This document shows, in pieces, positions 35,191 through 44,955 of a stretch of DNA of 64,000 bases (position 1 is the first letter of the stretch; each line of letters begins with the position of its first letter). The position numbers and the translations under genes were made by a program. Source of the DNA: Marinobacter profundi (GTDB lineage Bacteria; Pseudomonadota; Gammaproteobacteria; Pseudomonadales; Oleiphilaceae); assembly GCF_002744715.1 (NCBI RefSeq), contig NZ_KZ319367.1:551785-615784 (forward strand), written 5' to 3'. The notes under the pieces were generated by a model. The model saw only the letters and a program-made list of their open reading frames with translations, was not told the DNA's origin and searched no databases.

Positions 35191-35862
35191 ATGGCAAACG
35201 GCAGTTCGGAAAACAACAAGCAACAACAGCCTGTCATTGTGCGACTGGATGAAACTGCGCTGAACGAGGCGAAGTCCATTCTCTACCAGGCTTACCGGCA
35301 TGAACCGACATTCCAGTACCTTTTTGATTACCGCCGGCCGGGTTACGAGAAGCGGGTAAGGGCAACCATCAGGGAGCTGATCGGACTCTACTTCGAATTG
35401 CAGCAGGACGCGATTGGTGTGATGGTGGATGACACCCTGGTTGCGGTGGCGTTTATCGGGGATCCGGAATTGCGGCTCAATCTTGCCGAGCAACTGAGCT
35501 GGCGAATGAAAATGGTGCTGACCGCAGGTTTTGCCTCCACCCGCCGATACCTGGATTACCACCAGAAAATTCGGGAGATGTTGCCTGAAAGCCGGTTTGC
35601 CCACCAATTACCCCTGATGGGCGTCAACCCAAAATACCAGAACCGCGGTTACGGTCGCGAACTGCTCGAAGCGGTGCAGCGACTGTGCTCGGAGAACCCG
35701 GCAGGATGCGGACTGGTGCTGGATACCGGGAATACCCGCTACCTGCAATTCTATGAATCGGAAGGATTCCGACCGCTTGGTAAAATCCGGCTCGGTGACT
35801 TCGAGGATTACGTACTGTTCCGGGAAGTGCCGGGATACGCGGCGACGGCAACCGGCGGCTAA
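35191..35862 (+). CDS. GNAT-family N-acetyltransferase
   Basis: The protein has about 223 residues from ATG 35191, eight bases after GGGAG; ATG 35185 and GTG 35149 are in frame but badly spaced. The GNAT fold spans about 17-215, and the acetyl-CoA loop QNRGYGRELL lies near 151-160, preceded by a beta4 strand LPLMGVNPKY; LDTGNTRYLQFYESEGFRPLG is the typical beta5-alpha4 region. The substrate is unknown. It lies between gspM and gorA on the same strand and may read through from the T2SS operon, though a function in secretion is not implied. Confidence 0.85.
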   Translation: MANGSSENNKQQQPVIVRLDETALNEAKSILYQAYRHEPTFQYLFDYRRPGYEKRVRATIRELIGLYFELQQDAIGVMVDDTLVAVAFIGDPELRLNLAEQLSWRMKMVLTAGFASTRRYLDYHQKIREMLPESRFAHQLPLMGVNPKYQNRGYGRELLEAVQRLCSENPAGCGLVLDTGNTRYLQFYESEGFRPLGKIRLGDFEDYVLFREVPGYAATATGG

Positions 35863-35893
35863 CGATCCAGCAACACATATTTGAGGAGACAGC

Positions 35894-37255
35894 GTGGCAG
35901 AGCGTTACGATTTTGATCTGATCGTCATTGGTGCCGGTTCCGGCGGTGTTCGGCTGGCGCGGATGTCCGCCCAGCGGGGCGCCCGGGTGGCCGTGGTGGA
36001 GTCCCGCTACCTGGGCGGCACCTGTGTAAATGTGGGCTGCGTGCCGAAGAAACTGTTTGTATACGGCGCCCACGTCAGTGACGACCTGGAGGATGCTGCC
36101 GGCTACGGCTGGCACATTCCCCACGACCAGGTGAGTTTTGACTGGCCGACGCTGGTTGCCAATAAGAATGCTGAGATTGAGCGCCTCAACGGTATCTATG
36201 GCCGCCTGCTGGAAAATGCCGGCGTGACAATCATCAACGGCACGGCGGCTTTGCAGGACGCCAATACCGTGGTGGTGGGTGACCGCAGTTATACCGCCGG
36301 GCACATTACGGTGGCGACCGGCAGCTGGCCGGTGGTGCCCGATATTCCCGGCAAGGAAAGCATCCTTACCTCCAATGAGATGTTCTACCTGCCGCAGCTG
36401 CCGCGGGAGGCCGTTATCTGGGGCGGCGGATACATTGCCGTCGAATTTGCCGGAATACTGGCGGGGCTGGGAGTGGACACCACGCTGATCTATCGGGGCG
36501 AGCGGTTCCTTCGTGGCTTCGATGACGATATCCGCACCTTCCTTGCGGATGAGATGACCAAGAAAGGCATCAAACTGAAGTTTGGCGTCACCATTGAATC
36601 TGTCAGTTCCGACAACTCGCACTATTCGCTGGCACTTTCGGACGGTTCAGTCATGACCACCGGTCTGGTGATGGCAGCGACCGGGCGGCGGGCGCTGGTC
36701 GATGGCCTCGGGCTGGAGCAACTCGGGGTTGAGCTGAACCAGAGCGGGCACGTGGTGGTGGACGAGCATTTCCAGACCGCAGTGCCTTCAGTCACTGCGC
36801 TTGGCGATGTCATTGGTACGCCCCAGCTGACGCCGGTGGCACTCGCCCAGGCCATGGTGTTGTCACGTCGTTTGTTTGGCGATGGCAAGGGCGAAATGGA
36901 TTACTCGTTCATTCCGACCGCCGTCTTCTGTCAGCCCAACATCGGAACCGTCGGATTGACCGAAGCCGAGGCCCGGGAGGCGGGCCACAGCCTGCGGATT
37001 TTCCGCTCGGAGTTCCGCCCGATGAAGTACACCCTCAGTGGCCGGGATGAGCGCTGTCTGATGAAGCTGGTGGTGGATGCAGACACTGATCGGGTCATCG
37101 GAGCCCACATGGTCGGTCCCGACGCCGGAGAGATAACCCAGGGCCTGGCCGTCGCCATGAAAGCGGGCGCCACCAAAGCGGACTTTGACAGCACCCTGGG
37201 AATCCACCCCACATCGGCAGAGGAATTTGTCACCATGAGGGAGCCGGTTGCCTGA
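35894..37255 (+). CDS. gorA: Glutathione-disulfide reductase
   Basis: The protein has 453 residues from GTG 35894, with GAGGAGA upstream. The FAD site is GAGSGG (13-18) and the redox disulfide is C44 and C49 in [13 protein letters not shown]. The pyridine-nucleotide domain begins [12 protein letters not shown] near 177, and the following arginines ([11 protein letters not shown]) favour NADPH. The C-terminal dimer-interface motif HPTSAEEF supplies catalytic His438 and Glu443. All residues needed for glutathione reductase are present. It reduces GSSG in the cytoplasm. It converges with the histidine kinase gene, 45 bases apart. Confidence 0.93.
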   Translation: MAERYDFDLIVIGAGSGGVRLARMSAQRGARVAVVESRYLGGTCVNVGCVPKKLFVYGAHVSDDLEDAAGYGWHIPHDQVSFDWPTLVANKNAEIERLNGIYGRLLENAGVTIINGTAALQDANTVVVGDRSYTAGHITVATGSWPVVPDIPGKESILTSNEMFYLPQLPREAVIWGGGYIAVEFAGILAGLGVDTTLIYRGERFLRGFDDDIRTFLADEMTKKGIKLKFGVTIESVSSDNSHYSLALSDGSVMTTGLVMAATGRRALVDGLGLEQLGVELNQSGHVVVDEHFQTAVPSVTALGDVIGTPQLTPVALAQAMVLSRRLFGDGKGEMDYSFIPTAVFCQPNIGTVGLTEAEAREAGHSLRIFRSEFRPMKYTLSGRDERCLMKLVVDADTDRVIGAHMVGPDAGEITQGLAVAMKAGATKADFDSTLGIHPTSAEEFVTMREPVA

Positions 37256-37300
37256 GGATCGCAGGCACGGCGCTGATACCTTGCAGGTCTACGGACGGAC

Positions 37301-39253
37301 TCAGACTCTTACCCAGCGACCAAGCACCGTCTGAAGGTTCTCTTTTTTCACCGGCTTGGACAGGTAGTCGCTCATACCGGTCTCCCGGCAGGTCTGTTCG
37401 GTGCCCGGTAGTGCATCGGCGGTCAGGGCGATGATGGGTGTATGGCCCTGACCCATACTACGCTCCCATTCGCGGATTTCCCGGGTTGCCTGATAGCCGT
37501 CCATCACCGGCATCTGGCAATCCATCAGGATAACCGAGTAACCGGAATGGCATGAGCGCACCCGCTCGATCGCTTCTTCGCCATTGGTGGCGGTGTCGGT
37601 TTCAAAACCGAGCCGGGCAAGCAGGGCCGAGGTCACCCGCTGGTTGACCGGATTGTCTTCAACAATCAGGGCCCGGCCGGGGGGATAGTCTGCGCTGGAA
37701 AGCGGGGCAGGGGCCGGTGGACGCTCGTTGCAGCTGTCGCACTTAAGCTCGAACGGAACCTCAAACCGGAACGATGAACCCCTGCCGAGATCGGTTTCTA
37801 CCTGGATGTGCCCGCCCATCAGCTCAACCAGTCGTTGAACCAGGGACAGACCCATTCCGGTTCCGCCATGCCGTCTGGAATGGGAATGATCCAGCTGCTC
37901 AAAGCTGTTGAATATTTCCGCCATCCGGTCCGAGGGTATCCCTGCGCCGGAATCAACTACTGCACAGGCCAGCTTCATGGCACTGCCCTCCAGCGGTAAC
38001 CATTCAGCAACTACCGAGACTGAACCTTCATCGGTGAATTTGATGGCGTTGTCCAGCAGGCCTGCCAGGACCTGGCGGAGGCGCGGCCCGTCACCGCAAA
38101 CCGCCGGATGGGCCGGCCAGTCCCCAAGCCAGTCAAGGGTGAGTACAAGCCCCTGCTGGGCGGCCTGGTGGCGGAAAGTCGCGGTGCAATTCTCGATCAG
38201 TTGGCGGAGGTCGAACGACTGGCGGTCGAGCTCAAGTTTGCCCCGGTCCAGCCGGGAAAAGTCGAGGATATCATTGATTACAGTCAGCAGATCCTCGGTC
38301 GACTGCCGCGCGGTCAGCAGGTAATCCTGCTGTCGTTCGCTGAGGGGCTCTTCGCCCACCAACTCTATCATGCCCAACACGCCGTTAAGTGGTGTGCGTA
38401 ATTCGTGACTCATCACCGCCAGGAATTCCGATTTGGCGAGATTGGCCGCTTCCGCTCGCTCCCGGGACTGCTCGGAGGCCGCCAGTGTCTGCTCTCTCGA
38501 GGCCTGGAGCTCGGCCAGGTGTTCGGCCAGGGCATTCAGGTTCTCCTCAAGTTCGTGGACTTCCCGCGAGGTTTGCTGCTGACTGGGCGGCACTGTTTCG
38601 TAGTGGCGGGCCTTGAGTTTCTTTACCCGTTCCGACAGCTGCTCGATCGGTGCGACGATGCCGTGCAGCACCCGGTTAACCACCAGCAAGGTCAGAAAGA
38701 GCAGGACCAGGCCGACCCCGACCGAAGTCCAGATAATCTCCCTCCGCTGGGCGTCCAGCAGGCCGAGATCAAGCCCCACCTGGACGGTTCCCATCCGCAG
38801 CGCACCGGAGCCCAGTGCATAGTCAGGCTCAAACCAGGATGAATCGTCGACGCCGGACATTTCCAGTGGTTGCTGCAGGATGTCTGATTCGAAAACTTCA
38901 ACGTCCTCGGTTGCAGGAAGGTCATCGGGCATCAGGGTGTCCCGGGAAACCAGGCCCACCTGACGGCCCATGACATCAAGCACCCGGATCCAGCTGGCGT
39001 GGCTGCGCTGCAGAGACCGGTCGAGAATCTGCTGCAATACCCGGGTATTGCCGGATACCACGGCATATTCCACAGCCGGGGCGAGGTTGTCGGCCAGGCT
39101 CTGGCTGCTGTTGAGGAGATCAGTTTGCGCATCATCGATCCGCGCCGAGGTGAAAAACACCAGCAGCGTCAGGAACATGACCACCGCCGGAGCGGCACCC
39201 AGCCACAACAGGCGACGGGTAAGGGTAGGCAGGGTACCGGCCGATCGACTCAT
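37301..39253 (-). CDS. Hybrid sensor histidine kinase with C-terminal receiver
   Basis: The protein has 650 residues. Transmembrane helix 1 (about 14-35) and helix 2 (about 174-196) flank a periplasmic domain of about 140 residues. HAMP (about 195-250) and a coiled segment lead to the dimerisation domain with His283 in SHELRTPLNG, then the ATPase domain (N402 in DNAIKF, DSGAGIP, GGTGMGLSL). The receiver domain (528-650) has phosphoacceptor Asp578 in LMDCQMPVMDG. No Hpt domain is present, so a separate phosphotransfer protein is needed. ATG 39253 has a strong AGGAGGT and overlaps the stop of the binding-protein gene, suggesting that this protein senses through it. Confidence 0.9.
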   Translation of the reverse strand: MSRSAGTLPTLTRRLLWLGAAPAVVMFLTLLVFFTSARIDDAQTDLLNSSQSLADNLAPAVEYAVVSGNTRVLQQILDRSLQRSHASWIRVLDVMGRQVGLVSRDTLMPDDLPATEDVEVFESDILQQPLEMSGVDDSSWFEPDYALGSGALRMGTVQVGLDLGLLDAQRREIIWTSVGVGLVLLFLTLLVVNRVLHGIVAPIEQLSERVKKLKARHYETVPPSQQQTSREVHELEENLNALAEHLAELQASREQTLAASEQSRERAEAANLAKSEFLAVMSHELRTPLNGVLGMIELVGEEPLSERQQDYLLTARQSTEDLLTVINDILDFSRLDRGKLELDRQSFDLRQLIENCTATFRHQAAQQGLVLTLDWLGDWPAHPAVCGDGPRLRQVLAGLLDNAIKFTDEGSVSVVAEWLPLEGSAMKLACAVVDSGAGIPSDRMAEIFNSFEQLDHSHSRRHGGTGMGLSLVQRLVELMGGHIQVETDLGRGSSFRFEVPFELKCDSCNERPPAPAPLSSADYPPGRALIVEDNPVNQRVTSALLARLGFETDTATNGEEAIERVRSCHSGYSVILMDCQMPVMDGYQATREIREWERSMGQGHTPIIALTADALPGTEQTCRETGMSDYLSKPVKKENLQTVLGRWVRV

Positions 39254-40245
39254 GGCGCTACCTCCTGCAACTGCCGGATGTTGTCCTGTAATTGCTGTTC
39301 AAGTGCCTGGTCGTCGCCAAGAAGAATGTTCAGCGAGCGCGCAACCTGACGGTTGACTTCAATGGCATAGCCAAGTGGATAGGCGGCGGGAGGAAAAGCA
39401 CCTTTTTCCCGGTGAGTGCGGATGTAGCCGGCAGCTTCCCGGACCAGTGTGGTCAGGGGGGTGTAAGTGGACGCCAGGGCACCGGCCTTGACATAGGCCT
39501 GACGAGGGCCAATCACAATGCGACTTCTGCGGTAGGCGGTCAGCAGGATGTGCTTGATGGTACGAGGGTTGTAGATTCGGTCGTCCGGCAGGGCCAGCAG
39601 GAAATCGCCATAACCGAGGGCGCGTACCAGGGTTGGAATCAGCCGGTCATCGCTGGAAACCACAAACACCTGAGCTTCCAGCCCGGCGTCACGCAGGGGC
39701 GCCAACTGGTTGTCGTAGCGTAACGCGTTTTCCGGTCGGGCCAGCACGGCAATCCGGGTTGCATGAGGCAGAATCGTTTTGCCCAGCAGTGCCTGTCGAG
39801 CCAGGGGCGGGTCGTAAAACAGCGCGGATATGCGCTCTGAAGGTGCGTTCAGCGCAGAATAGAAGCCCTCGTTCACCAGCAGCGCCAATATCGGGGATTC
39901 GGGGCTTTCCTGAAGCACCCGGGTGACCGCCTCAGGACCAAGGGCAACGACCGGAACGGAAGGGGCCTTGCGTGCCTGGTCTTCGCGGAAGGGCAGTACC
40001 GTAAGCTCCGGCCGGTTATCGGTTGCATCGGTCCCGGAGAGCGCCTTTTCCAGTAAGTCGCTGACACGCTGGTCGACGGCGGGGTTGCCGGTACCGGCCA
40101 GAAACAGGGTGTTCTCCATCATAACGTTGGCCTGGGCCAACGCTGGAAGCGCCGCCAATAGCCAAAAGACCATCGAGGCGAAGACTGGCCTGACCCTTCG
40201 CCCGATACCCTTGGCTTTAGAGACTCTATGGTGGCTGAATGTCAT
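39250..40245 (-). CDS. Periplasmic ABC-type substrate-binding protein, probable sensor partner
   Basis: The protein has 331 residues. The signal peptide (about 1-39, ending ALPALAQA) is followed by a two-lobed binding-protein fold of the ABC_sub_bind kind: VPVVALGPEAV near 94, ILALLVNEGFYSAL near 118 and RIAVLARPENALRYDNQLAPL near 165. No ABC permease or ATPase gene is nearby. Instead the gene lies between a TonB-dependent receptor and a hybrid kinase and overlaps the kinase by four bases. By analogy with TorT/LuxP-type partners I infer it presents a ligand to the kinase. AGGA precedes ATG 40245. Confidence 0.75.
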   Translation of the reverse strand: MTFSHHRVSKAKGIGRRVRPVFASMVFWLLAALPALAQANVMMENTLFLAGTGNPAVDQRVSDLLEKALSGTDATDNRPELTVLPFREDQARKAPSVPVVALGPEAVTRVLQESPESPILALLVNEGFYSALNAPSERISALFYDPPLARQALLGKTILPHATRIAVLARPENALRYDNQLAPLRDAGLEAQVFVVSSDDRLIPTLVRALGYGDFLLALPDDRIYNPRTIKHILLTAYRRSRIVIGPRQAYVKAGALASTYTPLTTLVREAAGYIRTHREKGAFPPAAYPLGYAIEVNRQVARSLNILLGDDQALEQQLQDNIRQLQEVAP

Positions 40246-40283
40246 ACCTTTCCTGGTAATGGCGTCTTCCCTGTGCAGGTTGG

Positions 40284-42416
40284 TCAGAACCGTACGCCCG
40301 CCTCGACAAAGAACTGGTTCCGTTCCTTGATGATGTTATCCGGACTCAGCAACGGGTGATCGTTCAGATAGTGCTGAACGGTGAAGGCCAGCTCATAACT
40401 GTATCGGGGCTGGTCGACCCGCCGTGCCAGCCGAAAATCCGTACGCTCGAACTGTCCGTTACGAAATTCGTCCGCAAAGTAGAACGCTGCGGATGAATAC
40501 AGGTCAAATGGCAACTCCTGAATCCAGGCGAAGCTTCCGGAATGGCGCACCGACAATCGTCCCAGCAGATCAATGGCGTATTGCTGACGGTCAGCGGGAA
40601 TATCCCGCGTCCCGGTGTAGGTACCTTCCTGGTCCAGATACCCATAGCTTAGCCGTAATCGCGTGCCTGGGTAGTCCAGCGTGGCCTCGACTTCGAACCC
40701 TTCCTGATCCAGCGCGACGTTGTTGTCGATGGTCCAGTCCTCAAGACCGATGATGCCACTGATCATGTCACGCAGCTGGTCATTGAAGTACCGGACTTCA
40801 AGGGACAAGAGCGCCGAGTCCAGATGATACTGGCCATAATAGCTGATCTCCCTGGACTGGATCCGTTCCTCCTGCAGCCATGCCCCGTAGGTCGATGTGG
40901 CGGGATCGAGAAAATCAGCAATCGGAAACTGCTGGCCGTCGAGGCCGGAGTACAGGTCTGGAGTTACGTCTGTGGGGCGATAGGACCAGTCCGGCTCCTG
41001 CTCGAAGGCATCCGGTGTTCTGACGGCCTCGGAATATACGAATCGCAGGGTGTGATTGCGGGCCATGATGAAATTGGCAGCTACCCTGGGCGAGAAATAA
41101 TTTTCCTGTGTGGTGGTGGTACTTTCCCAGTTGCCACCGGCATTCAGTGTGAGCCAGCGGGTAGGCGAGTACTCCAGGTTGCCAAACACCCGTGCCAGGT
41201 AATTCCGGCCCCGGCCGTCGAAAAACGTCTCCGATTCGTATTGATCCTCACGGTAGCCGACACCGGAAATCAATCTCAGGTTCTGGTTGAAGATCAGGGT
41301 GTCCTGGGCTTCCAGTTCCAGGCGGGATTCCTCGATGTCATTATTGAGAGTTGCACAGAACAACGGCTCATCGGGAGCTCCCGGCAGGATTTCCGAGGGT
41401 GGAAGACATATCGGCCAGCGCTGGCGACGGTTATAGTTCTGGTAGCTGGCCTGCAGGTGATAGAAGTGGCCGGAACTCACCGAATCATTGAACCTGACCT
41501 GCAGGTAGTAGTCATCCACGGTGATGTCCGGATCGGCCTGAGCGCCAAATTCACCGCTTTTGATCTGGTCTTCTTCGTTGATGCCATCCACGACGCCACC
41601 ACGGAACTCCAGGCTATGCCGGGAATCGAGAGCCAGCAGGCTGTCGTAGGTGAAGGTGTTCATGTCGATGCCATCGTGGAAGGGCGCTTCCACCGAGCGG
41701 TCCAGTTGCCTGTCGAAACCGTCAGACTTGCGCTTTTCGTAGGCCAGACGCCAGTTATAGTCGCCGGATGCATTGCCCGTGGAGCCAAAGGTACGCAAAT
41801 ATCCCCGGCTGCCGGAAACCGCCCGGACTTCGGTGCCGCCGGTGTCCTCGGGGGAGCGGGTAATGATATTGATGGTGGCAAGGAAGGCGTTGATGCCATA
41901 AGCGGCGGCATTGGGGCCGCGGCTGACTTCGATGCGCTCAATCAGCTCCAGCGGCACGGGCATGGCGTTCCAGTCGACGTCCGCAAGGTTAGGGCGGTAA
42001 GAGGTCCGGCCATCCACCAGCACCTGCATGCGTCGCTGTTCATAATGGACAGTGCCATGGTAACTGGTGACCGGATTGTTGCTGCCAACGGCCGCGACGG
42101 TCATCCCGGGAACCAGGCGGAAAACCTCCACAAGGTTCATGATACCGAGGGCACGAATCAGCTCGCCTTCAATGATGGTGGTGGTGCCGGGCACCCGGGA
42201 TTTGGGTTGGCGCAGACGGGTGGTGGTCAATACTTCGGGGATATCGGAGGTCAGCGATAATTCGCCGGAGGCGAGATAAGCTTCCATATCTCCGGTTGCG
42301 GTGCCCGCGGCATGTAACGGATTGGCGAACAGGACAAGACAACCCAGCAAAGAACTGGAGATAATTGTGGGCGGTACGCGTCTGGTAGTCACGGTTGCTA
42401 TTCTTCTCTGGCTCAT
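40284..42416 (-). CDS. TonB-dependent outer-membrane receptor
   Basis: The protein has 710 residues from ATG 42416 (an upstream in-frame start at 42449 is possible). The signal peptide ends near NPLHA. The plug domain contains VLTTTRLRQPKSRVPGTTTIIEG..., then MQVLVDGRTSY and ERIEVSRGPNAAAYGINAF, typical plug blocks. The remainder is a beta-barrel of alternating strands ending in the aromatic signal FFVEAGVRF. It imports a scarce ligand with TonB energy. Ligand is unknown; no cobalamin or other riboswitch was recognised upstream. It is followed 38 bases later by a periplasmic binding protein and then a hybrid kinase. Confidence 0.9.
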   Translation of the reverse strand: MSQRRIATVTTRRVPPTIISSSLLGCLVLFANPLHAAGTATGDMEAYLASGELSLTSDIPEVLTTTRLRQPKSRVPGTTTIIEGELIRALGIMNLVEVFRLVPGMTVAAVGSNNPVTSYHGTVHYEQRRMQVLVDGRTSYRPNLADVDWNAMPVPLELIERIEVSRGPNAAAYGINAFLATINIITRSPEDTGGTEVRAVSGSRGYLRTFGSTGNASGDYNWRLAYEKRKSDGFDRQLDRSVEAPFHDGIDMNTFTYDSLLALDSRHSLEFRGGVVDGINEEDQIKSGEFGAQADPDITVDDYYLQVRFNDSVSSGHFYHLQASYQNYNRRQRWPICLPPSEILPGAPDEPLFCATLNNDIEESRLELEAQDTLIFNQNLRLISGVGYREDQYESETFFDGRGRNYLARVFGNLEYSPTRWLTLNAGGNWESTTTTQENYFSPRVAANFIMARNHTLRFVYSEAVRTPDAFEQEPDWSYRPTDVTPDLYSGLDGQQFPIADFLDPATSTYGAWLQEERIQSREISYYGQYHLDSALLSLEVRYFNDQLRDMISGIIGLEDWTIDNNVALDQEGFEVEATLDYPGTRLRLSYGYLDQEGTYTGTRDIPADRQQYAIDLLGRLSVRHSGSFAWIQELPFDLYSSAAFYFADEFRNGQFERTDFRLARRVDQPRYSYELAFTVQHYLNDHPLLSPDNIIKERNQFFVEAGVRF

Positions 42417-42619
42417 CACTCGCTTTACTGGGCCCGAATTGACTCGCAAATTGCCTGCAATAAGGCTCGACCCAACCAGTGCCTGTATCTGTTATTCTTT
42501 GGCCGGCTGGAACGCGCAGGAGGCTCCCCTTAACATTAACTGGGGTTCATGATAAGTCAGCGGGAACGGACTTGTCTCGCTCTGGCAAAAACTATTTACC
42601 GAATCAGGAGCAGTACCCG

Positions 42620-43288
42620 ATGAACTGCTGGGAAATTCTGGGCATCGCACCCACCAGGAACCGCTCTGAGATTGAGCGCGCCTACAACCAACAGAGTAAG
42701 TTTGCCTCGGCTGAAGAGGCTGTCCGTCTGGATTCTGCCTTGCAGCAGGCACTTTCCGAGGCTGGCTACCCGGCAGCTGACACCCCTGAAGCGCAAGTGG
42801 AATCTGCCAGGCCCGAAATCAGCGAGCCTGCCGCCGCGGATCAGGTCGCGCCCGTGGCTGAGGCACGGGAACTTTCCGACAGCGAGCATCAGGTTGTCCG
42901 TGAAGTGGTCATTCAGGTTCAGGCGCTGCTGAATGATCAGCATCGCAGCTCTGAGGTTGCAATCTGGCGGGCAATCCTTTGCGAACCTCCGGCAGACCAG
43001 CCCGCTGTAAGAAACGAAATCGGCCAGGCACTGGAGCATCAGTTACGCCCGCTTGCGGATAATGGGGCTCTTGATGCGCCTGTAGCGGGCTTTCTGGGTG
43101 ACTGGTTTGGCTGGTACGAACTGCGTGACCGGTTGGCCCGCGAACAAAACGCTGACCAACCGGACCAGGAAGTTGCCGAACAGATCGAGCGGGCGCAGCT
43201 GCAGATGACCAACTTCTGGCCGGCGGTGATTGGCTGGATTGCCGCCCTCGTTATCCTAACCGCACTGTTTGGTGGTTTTGGCGGTTAA
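42620..43288 (+). CDS. J-domain-like protein with C-terminal membrane helix
   Basis: The protein has 222 residues from ATG 42620, nine bases after AGGAG. The first 30 residues (NCWEILGIAPTRNRSEIERAY) look like helices I and II of a DnaJ domain, but the HPD tripeptide needed to stimulate DnaK is absent. The middle (50-190) is acidic and Ala/Glu-rich, with no family I recognise. A single hydrophobic helix at about 199-220 (WPAVIGWIAALVILTALF) would anchor the C-terminus. The last 33 bases overlap the end of the convergent transporter gene. Function unknown. Confidence 0.75.
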   Translation: MNCWEILGIAPTRNRSEIERAYNQQSKFASAEEAVRLDSALQQALSEAGYPAADTPEAQVESARPEISEPAAADQVAPVAEARELSDSEHQVVREVVIQVQALLNDQHRSSEVAIWRAILCEPPADQPAVRNEIGQALEHQLRPLADNGALDAPVAGFLGDWFGWYELRDRLAREQNADQPDQEVAEQIERAQLQMTNFWPAVIGWIAALVILTALFGGFGG

Positions 43289-44269
43289 GGACTTGGCGGC
43301 TGAGGCTTCCTCGATCTTCTGGCGGTAACGCTGGGCCAGGATGGCCCCGACGATGACCTGGATCTGGTTGTAACACATGATCGGCAACACGATCATGCCA
43401 AAGCCCGGGTGGCCGGAAAACAGTACCTTCGCCATGGGCAGCCCGGAGGCCAGGCTTTTCTTGGAGCCGCAGAACACCACGGCGGCTTCGTCTTCCAGGC
43501 TGAAGCCGAACCGCCGCACCAGCCAGTGCGCCATCAGCATGAACAGGCCAAGCAGGGCAAAACACAGGGCAATGGCCAGGACAATGGCCGACAACGGCAG
43601 GTTCTCCCAGAGCCCGCTGACCACCGAGTTGGAAAATGCCGAGTAGACGATCAGCCAGATGACGCATTTATCGTAGCGGGCACTAAGGGTCTCGTTTCGC
43701 GCCAGGAACCCGCCCAGCCAGGGCCGCATGGCATGCCCGACAAAGAACGGCAGCAGCAATTGCAGCACGATGTCCTTCAAGGCCTTGGCAATCGGAAAGT
43801 CCGCCGCGCCGGAAGTACTGACCAGCAACAGCAGCAGGAACGGTGTGAGCATCATGCCGAATACGTTGGAGGCTGCCGCACTGCAGATCGCCGCCGGTAC
43901 ATTACCCCGCGCCAGGGCGGTGTAGGCAATGGATGACGACACCGCTGACGGCAGCACACCCAGGTACAGGAATCCCAGTCCGAGATCTTCCGGCATCCAG
44001 CGGGGCGCCAGTTCGTTCACCGGCAGTACCGCCAGGGGGAAGAACACAAAGGTAAGTGACGTAATCAGGATATGCAGGCGCCAGTGGGTAGCGCCGGCCA
44101 CAATTTGCTGGCGGGAGAGCGCAGCGCCATGCAGAAAAAACAGCAAGGCCACCGCAACCGTGCCGGCCGTCGCCAGCAGATCTGCAGCGGAGCCTCGTAC
44201 CGGCAGAAATGACGCCAATACAATCGCACCCAGCAATAACCAGGTAAACAGATCAATCCGAACCTTCAT
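43256..44269 (-). CDS. SBF-like (bile acid:sodium symporter superfamily) transporter, YfeH type
   Basis: The protein has 337 residues with about ten transmembrane helices. Family blocks visible: FFLHGAALSRQQIVAGATHWRLH near 44, LGVLPSAVSSSIAYTALARGN near 102 with AAASNVFGMMLTPFLLLLL near 130, and AVVFCGSKKSLASGLPMAKVLF near 265. These match the SBF-like/DUF4137 group of the bile acid symporter superfamily. Substrate unknown. The start overlaps the stop of the GntR regulator by four bases, so the regulator probably controls this transporter. Its 3' end overlaps the J-like gene in antisense. Confidence 0.87.
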   Translation of the reverse strand: MKVRIDLFTWLLLGAIVLASFLPVRGSAADLLATAGTVAVALLFFLHGAALSRQQIVAGATHWRLHILITSLTFVFFPLAVLPVNELAPRWMPEDLGLGFLYLGVLPSAVSSSIAYTALARGNVPAAICSAAASNVFGMMLTPFLLLLLVSTSGAADFPIAKALKDIVLQLLLPFFVGHAMRPWLGGFLARNETLSARYDKCVIWLIVYSAFSNSVVSGLWENLPLSAIVLAIALCFALLGLFMLMAHWLVRRFGFSLEDEAAVVFCGSKKSLASGLPMAKVLFSGHPGFGMIVLPIMCYNQIQVIVGAILAQRYRQKIEEASAAKSLTAKTTKQCG

Positions 44270-44946
44270 TGGGCTCTCCTCGAAAGCGCATCAAGACTGG
44301 GTTTCAGCAACGCCGTTGCGAGTTTTTCGGCCTGCGCGGAATCCTGGCGGCGGATTGCGGCCAGCAGTAATTCATGATCCTCCTGGGATGGCTCCGGCAG
44401 GTCGGCATCCAGTTCGGTGCGTTCGATGGTCCGACTGACTGCGTGCGCAAAATAATCGTAGATTTCGGTGAGGGCAGGGTTGTGGGCTGCAGCCACCAGG
44501 GCATGGTGAAAGCGCTCATCGTGCCGGATGCGCTCGGTGACGTCGGCCGAGGCCCGGGCGCGGCGGTCGAGTGCTTCGGTCATGATTGCCACATCCTCGG
44601 CAGTACGCCGCTCGGCCGCAAGTCTTGCGGCTTCGGTTTCCAGCATGGCGCGCACTTCAAGCTGATCTCTCAGCCGGGCATGTTCTATCCGCCGCAGGGT
44701 TTCCCCGCGATCCTTCAGGGCCCGTACATAGGTGCCATCGCCCTGGCGGGTCTCCAGCATCCCGACATGGACCAGTACCCGAACGGCTTCCCGTACCGTG
44801 TTACGACTGACTCCCAGGGAGTCGGCGAGCTCCGCTTCAACCGGCAGCTTCTCGCCCAGCGACCATTGGCCGGACTCAATAGCGCCGCGCAGGCTTTCAA
44901 GCGCTGTATCCACCAGGGAGCCCCTGGCAACCCGTTCAAGTTTCAT
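44266..44946 (-). CDS. GntR/FadR-family transcriptional regulator (FCD domain)
   Basis: The protein has 226 residues from ATG 44946; a TTG at 44952 is the alternative. The N-terminal winged helix (about 5-70) includes GEKLPVEAELADSLGVSRNTVREAVRVL and GDGTYV. The C-terminal FCD ligand-binding domain (about 85-215) includes LEVRAMLETEAARLAAERRT, then D and H residues of the metal site in HDERFHHALVAAAHN. It is first in an operon with the SBF-like transporter. Three GGATGAT direct repeats in its promoter suggest autoregulation. The ligand is probably a small carboxylate, by family. Confidence 0.9.
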   Translation of the reverse strand: MKLERVARGSLVDTALESLRGAIESGQWSLGEKLPVEAELADSLGVSRNTVREAVRVLVHVGMLETRQGDGTYVRALKDRGETLRRIEHARLRDQLEVRAMLETEAARLAAERRTAEDVAIMTEALDRRARASADVTERIRHDERFHHALVAAAHNPALTEIYDYFAHAVSRTIERTELDADLPEPSQEDHELLLAAIRRQDSAQAEKLATALLKPSLDALSRRAQ

Positions 44947-44955
44947 GATCAACCT

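Noticed and set aside
40824..42260. Long plus-strand open frame opposite the TonB-dependent receptor gene
   Set aside because: The receptor frame carries clear plug and barrel features; the opposite translation has no recognisable domain or ribosome site.
42417..42619. Cobalamin riboswitch before the TonB-dependent receptor
   Set aside because: No B12-box-like sequence was found on the minus strand; CCCC..GGGG near 42528-42547 is only a small imperfect dyad.
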